From an uncultured Clostridia bacterium (GTDB lineage Bacteria; Bacillota_A; Clostridia; Christensenellales; Aristaeellaceae), in contig CAMJTZ010000063.1 in assembly GCA_946408865.1 (NCBI GenBank), positions 1-9,654 on the forward strand: a stretch of 9,654 bases of DNA, read 5' to 3'. Within the stretch, counting starts at the first letter, position 1. Each line of letters opens with the position of its first letter. This document shows positions 6,208-9,654 of the stretch, in pieces. The notes beneath the pieces are model-generated. The model was given only the letters and a program-made list of their open reading frames with translations, had not been told where the DNA came from and made no database searches. The translations under genes were made by a program, and so were the position numbers.

Positions 6208-7542
6208 ATGAATGCGATGACGAAAAAAGCGATTTCCGTGGCATGGCCCGCCATGACGGAAAGCTTTTTTGTGACGCTGGCCGGCATGATCGATACGATG
6301 ATGGTGGCCGGGCTGGGCAGTTACGCCGTGGCGGCGGTCGGCCTGACCAACCAGCCGAAATTCATTGGTCTGACGATCTTCTTCGGCATCAACGTGGCGG
6401 TATCCGCGCTGGTAGCCCGGCGGCGCGGAGAAAACCGGCGGGAAAGCGCCCACGAAATCCTGCTGACAGCTACGGCGCTGACGATTCTGCTCTGCGCGGT
6501 GATAACCGTGCTGTTTGTGGTTTTCGCGCCGCAGATCATGGAGATGGCCGGAAGCAATGAAGATACCCACGAGGCGGCGGTGGAATATTTCCAGATCATC
6601 ATGGGCGGTATGTTCTTCAACGTGCTGACGATGATCATCAACGCAGCGCAGCGGGGAAGCGGAAATACCCGGATTTCCATGACGACGAACCTAACCAGCA
6701 GCGTGGTAAACGTTGTCTTCAACTACCTGCTGATCGGCGGCCACCTGGGATTTCCGGCACTGGGCATCCGGGGAGCGGCCATTGCCACGGTGCTGGGCAC
6801 GGTGGTATCCGCCGGGATGGCGGTGCATTCCCTGTTCCGGAAGAGCAGCTATGTACGGATTCCGGATATGATCCGGCAGAAGATCCGCATCACGCGGGAA
6901 AGCCTGAAATCCATCTGGGGACTGACCTATACCTCCTCCCTGGAGAATATCGCGATGCGGATCGGATTCCTGGCCACGGCGCTGCTGGCTGCGCGGCTCG
7001 GAACGGACGAGTTTGCGGCGCACAATATCGGTATGAACCTGCTGGGCCTTGGCTTCTCCTTCGCGGACGGAATGCAGGTAGCCGCGGTCGCGCTGACCGG
7101 CCGGGCGCTGGGCGAAGGCAACAAGGAGGAGGCAAAAGCTTACGGCGGTATCTGCCAGCGGATCGGATTCCTGATTTCCGTCGTGCTGGCGCTGCTGCTG
7201 CTGGTCGGCGGCAGGTGGTACTACAGCCTGTATTTTACGGAAGCGCACATTCTGGACATGGGCGTTATCATCACCCGGTATGTGATGTTTATTGTGCTGC
7301 TGCAGATTTCCCAGATCATCTACACCGGATGCCTGCGGGCGGCCGGGGACGTGAAGTATACGCTGGCCGGAGCGCTGATCAGCGTGACGCTGATCCGGAC
7401 GGCGGTGACGGTCCTGCTGGTGCTGGTGTTCAATCTGGGGCTGCACGGAATCTGGCTCGGCGTGATGAGCGATCAGCTGTCGCGGTTCACGCTGATGCGG
7501 ATGCGGTTCCGGAAAGGGAAATGGGTGGATATCAGGATTTAA
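6208..7542 (+). CDS. MATE-family efflux transporter
   Basis: This 444-aa membrane protein has the length and roughly twelve hydrophobic helices of multidrug and toxin extrusion (MATE) antiporters, which use Na+ or H+ gradients to export drugs, metabolites or envelope intermediates. Recognisable family features are the opening AWPAMTESFFVTLAGMIDT with MMVAGLG, the helix 4-5 region AAQRGSGNTR, and GIRGAAIATVLG. The second half repeats the pattern (LGTDEFAAHNIG, then ALTGRALGEGN). The two six-helix halves meet at a cytoplasmic linker around residues 210-235. The ATG at 6208 has AAGGGA (6193-6198) 9 nt upstream, inside the end of the capA-like gene. The 3-nt gap to that gene indicates one operon. 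The exported compound is unknown. The closest branch by eye is the Firmicutes NorM/DinF-like group, but sub-family is uncertain. Confidence 0.92.
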   Translation: MNAMTKKAISVAWPAMTESFFVTLAGMIDTMMVAGLGSYAVAAVGLTNQPKFIGLTIFFGINVAVSALVARRRGENRRESAHEILLTATALTILLCAVITVLFVVFAPQIMEMAGSNEDTHEAAVEYFQIIMGGMFFNVLTMIINAAQRGSGNTRISMTTNLTSSVVNVVFNYLLIGGHLGFPALGIRGAAIATVLGTVVSAGMAVHSLFRKSSYVRIPDMIRQKIRITRESLKSIWGLTYTSSLENIAMRIGFLATALLAARLGTDEFAAHNIGMNLLGLGFSFADGMQVAAVALTGRALGEGNKEEAKAYGGICQRIGFLISVVLALLLLVGGRWYYSLYFTEAHILDMGVIITRYVMFIVLLQISQIIYTGCLRAAGDVKYTLAGALISVTLIRTAVTVLLVLVFNLGLHGIWLGVMSDQLSRFTLMRMRFRKGKWVDIRI

Positions 7543-7558
7543 CGGCCGGCGGCGGCCG
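7543..7558 (+). other. GC-only hairpin in the MATE-hydrolase gap
   Basis: CGGCCG (7543-7548) and CGGCCG (7553-7558) form a 6-bp stem with a GCGG loop, starting right after the MATE stop codon. There is no T-run, so it should not terminate. It could protect the upstream mRNA from 3' exonucleases or set the expression ratio between the two genes. Confidence 0.35.
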
Positions 7559-7581
7559 GACCAGAACAGGAGGACAGAAGA

Positions 7582-9180
7582 ATGAGTATGACGGAGAAAC
7601 CGGCGGTTTCGCTGCTGCCGGACGGCGGGAAATACTGGACGCATGATTATGAACACTTCAGTGTGCTGGTCTACGTACCGGAGGGAGATCCCCGGGCGGA
7701 TGTCATCAACTTTGGCTTCAAAGCGCCTTATCTGCTGGTTTTCGGGGATCCGGAACGCTCCATCGCAAACGCGGTGGAATTTGCGGAACGGCGGGGACTG
7801 GCAGATATCGCCAGGCAGCATTCCTCCTCTGTTGTATATGTGATACCGAGGTGCGAAGGCGGATGGGACTGCGCGCCGGAAACGCTTTACCGGGAAGTGG
7901 TGGCGGAGAGTAAAATCGGCCAGTACTATGAGGACGGATATGTGATCAACTATAAATTCCGGACGAAGGAATTCACCGGCTGCAGCATCCGCGGAGCGGT
8001 CTTCCGGATCATGCTGTACGGCGCGGGAAAAGCCGCGGATTACATCGCGAGGAACTGCCTGAAGACCCTCGAAGGAGAATACCTGTGGGGGCCTGGTGAA
8101 ATCACGCCGATGGCGGTCACGATGGAAGGGCTGACGGTTGTGCCGCGGCCGGAACGCCATGATATCCCGGTCATCTCTGTCGGGAACAGCGGAGAGGTAA
8201 ACGAAGCCCTGCGGATTTCCTGCGATCAGCTTCTGATCCGGGATGAGGCGGATTACCGGGCGGACTATGAGGAATTCTGGAAGCGGATGAAGCGCTGGTG
8301 CGGCGTGCTGAGCCGGGAGGAAGACCCGGAAGAACTGGGCATGGCCGAGGAAGCCTGCATTACCGAAGTGAACACTTCGCCGGACAACCGGGGAGACGAC
8401 GCGGGGACCGCGCGCCACAGGATCGGCTACCTGGCGTATTATCCGAAGGACGCGGAGGGGCCGCTGCCCCTGGTGCTGGTTTTCCACGGAGGCGGGGATT
8501 CCGCCTTCCATATCGCCTGGGTATCCGGCTGGTGGCGGGTTGCCATGCGGAACCGGTTCCTGCTGGTCTGCGTGGAGAATCACCTGAACAGCACGGCGAC
8601 GGAGATGATCGAACTCATCGGGCAGCTGAAAGAAAAATACAACATTGACAGCCGCCGGATTTATGCTTCCGGATTCTCGATGGGCGGATGCAAGAGCTGG
8701 GATCTTTACCAGGAATATCCGGAAGCATTCGCCGCGCTGGCGCCGATGGACGCCACCTTCCCGGTGGGTCTGAACGTCTACGGTGAGCCGAGCCCGAAGG
8801 CTGTCAACCGGACGCATCCTGTGCCGGTCTTCTATTCGGCGGGGGAGAAGACGCCGCTGCCGGAGATGCCCTGCCAGGAGATCAAGTGCATGGAACGGGC
8901 CCGCTACCTGTTCGAGGTCAACAAGGTTATGAAGAATTACGACCTGCGCTTTGAAGACCGGGAAAACTGGCCGGAGAAATACTGGGGCGTGCCGGGAGAC
9001 CGGATTGAAAAGATCCCGGATCCTTCCCGGGATGCGGTGCTGACGCTGCATTACTACAACAGTACGGACGGAATCTGCCGGACGGTATTCGGCGGCGTGG
9101 ACAACCAGGGGCATGAATGCAGGGAGCATACATGCGAACAGGCATGGCAGTTCATGAAGAATTTCGTTCTGCCGGAATAA
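7582..9180 (+). CDS. Tandem alpha/beta hydrolase (inactive N-half, active esterase-like C-half)
   Basis: This 532-aa protein has AGGAGG (7568-7573) 8 nt before ATG 7582. The C-terminal half (about 275-532) is an alpha/beta hydrolase of the PHB-depolymerase/feruloyl-esterase type. It has oxyanion loop HGGGD (302-306), nucleophile elbow GFSMGG with Ser366, and a late NQGHE with H511 as likely catalytic His. The acid is less clear; E422 in the strand and loop FYSAGEKTP sits where Asp is usual. The N-terminal half (about 20-265) has the same order of strands and helices: APYLLVFGD, SSVVYVIPR, MLYGAGKAAD (elbow position 147-152 without Ser), then IPVISVGNSG. It looks like a hydrolase domain that has lost its catalytic Ser. 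No signal peptide or membrane segment is present, so it is cytoplasmic. As third gene after CapA and MATE it may de-esterify a compound handled by them. The substrate is unknown. Confidence 0.85.
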   Translation: MSMTEKPAVSLLPDGGKYWTHDYEHFSVLVYVPEGDPRADVINFGFKAPYLLVFGDPERSIANAVEFAERRGLADIARQHSSSVVYVIPRCEGGWDCAPETLYREVVAESKIGQYYEDGYVINYKFRTKEFTGCSIRGAVFRIMLYGAGKAADYIARNCLKTLEGEYLWGPGEITPMAVTMEGLTVVPRPERHDIPVISVGNSGEVNEALRISCDQLLIRDEADYRADYEEFWKRMKRWCGVLSREEDPEELGMAEEACITEVNTSPDNRGDDAGTARHRIGYLAYYPKDAEGPLPLVLVFHGGGDSAFHIAWVSGWWRVAMRNRFLLVCVENHLNSTATEMIELIGQLKEKYNIDSRRIYASGFSMGGCKSWDLYQEYPEAFAALAPMDATFPVGLNVYGEPSPKAVNRTHPVPVFYSAGEKTPLPEMPCQEIKCMERARYLFEVNKVMKNYDLRFEDRENWPEKYWGVPGDRIEKIPDPSRDAVLTLHYYNSTDGICRTVFGGVDNQGHECREHTCEQAWQFMKNFVLPE

Positions 9181-9200
9181 GCAAAGAAAAAGTTGCTTTT
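9179..9200 (+). terminator. Weak hairpin after the hydrolase gene, overlapping the rpsB -35 box
   Basis: AAGCAA (9179-9184, starting in the stop codon) pairs with TTGCTT (9193-9198), followed by only two more T. Six mostly A-T pairs with an 8-nt loop make a poor terminator. It may partly end the operon, and read-through into rpsB is likely. The right arm is also the -35 hexamer of the next promoter. Confidence 0.3.
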
Positions 9201-9221
9201 GGCTGAACGATGTGATAAAAT
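9193..9221 (+). promoter_or_regulatory. Strong sigma-A promoter of rpsB
   Basis: TTGCTT (9193-9198) and TAAAAT (9216-9221) are separated by exactly 17 nt, with an extended -10 TG at 9213-9214. Transcription should start near 9228 and give a leader of about 96 nt. Strength and position fit a ribosomal protein operon. Confidence 0.8.
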
Positions 9222-9239
9222 CCATCCGATTACGCACCT

Positions 9240-9292
9240 TTTCTCTGCAGCCGCTTGTGCCGTTTGCGCGGTGGCCGGCTGCGAAGGAGAAA
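9240..9292 (+). promoter_or_regulatory. Structured 5' leader of rpsB, possible S2 autoregulatory element
   Basis: Two coaxial helices are visible. TTTCTC (9240-9245) pairs with GAGAAA (9287-9292), and GCAGCCG (9247-9253) pairs with CGGCTGC (9276-9282). They are separated by an asymmetric bulge of T on the left against GAAG on the right, and the apical part holds a further CCG/CGG pairing. The element ends 15 nt before the SD and lacks a T-run, so it is not a terminator. Ribosomal protein operons often use such leaders for feedback by the encoded protein. That role here is inference. Confidence 0.5.
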
Positions 9293-9323
9293 GGGGTGGA
9301 AAATAACAAGGAGGGAACCCCAA

Positions 9324-9654
9324 ATGGCAGTCATTTCCATGAAACAGCTCCTGGAAGCCGGCGTACACTTCGGTCATCAGACCCGCCGGTGGAACCCGAA
9401 GATGGCGCAGTACATCTTCACCGAACGCAACGGCATCTACATCATCGACCTGCAGAAGACCGTCCGCAAGGTTGACGAAGCTTACGCGTTCGTCCGCGAC
9501 ATCGCGATGGAAGGCAAGACCATCCTGTTTGTCGGCACCAAGAAGCAGGCGCAGGAATCCATCGAGAGCGAAGCCAAGCGCTGCAACATGTTCTATGTGA
9601 ACAACCGCTGGCTGGGCGGCATGCTGACCAACTTCAAGACCATCCGCACCCGGA
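9324..9654 (+). CDS. rpsB: 30S ribosomal protein S2, N-terminal part (3' end outside window)
   Basis: The first 110 codons of ribosomal protein S2 are present, and the frame is open to the window edge. The start [19 protein letters not shown], then [31 protein letters not shown] and [15 protein letters not shown] are standard S2 sequence, so identity is clear. S2 binds the platform side of the 30S subunit and is needed to recruit S1 or to complete initiation-competent subunits. ATG 9324 has AAGGAGGG (9308-9315) 8 nt upstream. Its codons differ from its neighbours: Arg is mostly CGC rather than CGG, and C- and G-ending codons dominate, as expected for a highly expressed gene. In bacteria rpsB is normally followed by tsf, which would lie beyond the window. 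Confidence 0.98.
   Translation, partial: MAVISMKQLLEAGVHFGHQTRRWNPKMAQYIFTERNGIYIIDLQKTVRKVDEAYAFVRDIAMEGKTILFVGTKKQAQESIESEAKRCNMFYVNNRWLGGMLTNFKTIRTR

Noticed and set aside
4825..6570. A 581-codon open frame on the minus strand opposite the capA-like gene
   Set aside because: It spans the sortase remnant, the promoter at 5049 and parts of two genes on the other strand. Its composition is that of a shadow frame and no family is visible.
8011..8040. GAGKAA in the hydrolase N-half as a nucleotide-binding P-loop
   Set aside because: It lacks the GxxxxGK(S/T) spacing and sits where the nucleophile elbow of an alpha/beta hydrolase would be.
6691..9309. An 872-codon open frame on the minus strand opposite MATE and the hydrolase
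   Set aside because: It is antisense to two well-supported genes, crosses their gap and the rpsB promoter, is rich in Arg, His and Pro, and shows no motif. It is a by-product of GC-rich codon use on the + strand.
1..9654. Insertion sequences, phage genes, CRISPR arrays, tRNAs or a defence system
   Set aside because: Reading both strands gave no transposase, integrase, terminal inverted repeats, spaced direct repeats, tRNA-like fold or known defence domain.

Overview
The window looks like chromosomal DNA from a moderately GC-rich Gram-positive bacterium, most likely a gut or rumen member of the Clostridia. The reasons are strong AGGAGG-type ribosome binding sites, sigma-A promoters with extended -10 boxes, a class B sortase remnant, an S11 D-Ala-D-Ala carboxypeptidase remnant, a Cof-type HAD phosphatase, and an rpsB gene with its own promoter. 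The assignment to Clostridia is inference from gene content and style; no marker here fixes the genus.

Left part (1-1400): the 3' end of a GGDEF (diguanylate cyclase) gene on + converges on a Cof-type HAD phosphatase on -. They share a bidirectional terminator at 318-351. Upstream of the phosphatase on the same strand is a 70-codon remnant of a D-alanyl-D-alanine carboxypeptidase. It keeps only the KTG end of the protein, yet still has a plausible promoter and start site in front of it.

Centre (1400-5060): an AT-richer intergenic stretch carries divergent promoters. The rightward one serves a 45-codon acidic small ORF with an excellent RBS, then a 943-aa membrane c-di-GMP protein (7TM, GGDEF, PAS, degenerate GGDEF, EAL) that starts at TTG. 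After it lies a class B sortase pseudogene. Its membrane anchor and its catalytic Cys/Arg end survive in different frames, but the core with the catalytic His is missing.

Right part (5050-9180): a perfect extended -10 box (TGATATAAT) starts a three-gene operon. The genes are a secreted CapA-family metallophosphatase-like protein, a MATE multidrug/solute exporter only 3 nt downstream, and a 532-aa alpha/beta hydrolase. The hydrolase seems to consist of an inactive hydrolase-like half followed by an active esterase half. The operon could modify and export an envelope-related or toxic compound, but no substrate is evident.

End (9190-9654): a strong promoter and a structured leader of about 100 nt precede the 5' part of rpsB (ribosomal protein S2), which runs off the window.

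I saw no CRISPR array, tRNA, rRNA, transposase or phage gene. Nothing here is a clear new defence or mobile system. The most unusual items are the small ORF paired with the dual GGDEF/EAL receptor, two neighbouring cell-wall-enzyme genes that have each lost most of their coding sequence, the tandem pseudo/active hydrolase, and the rpsB leader.
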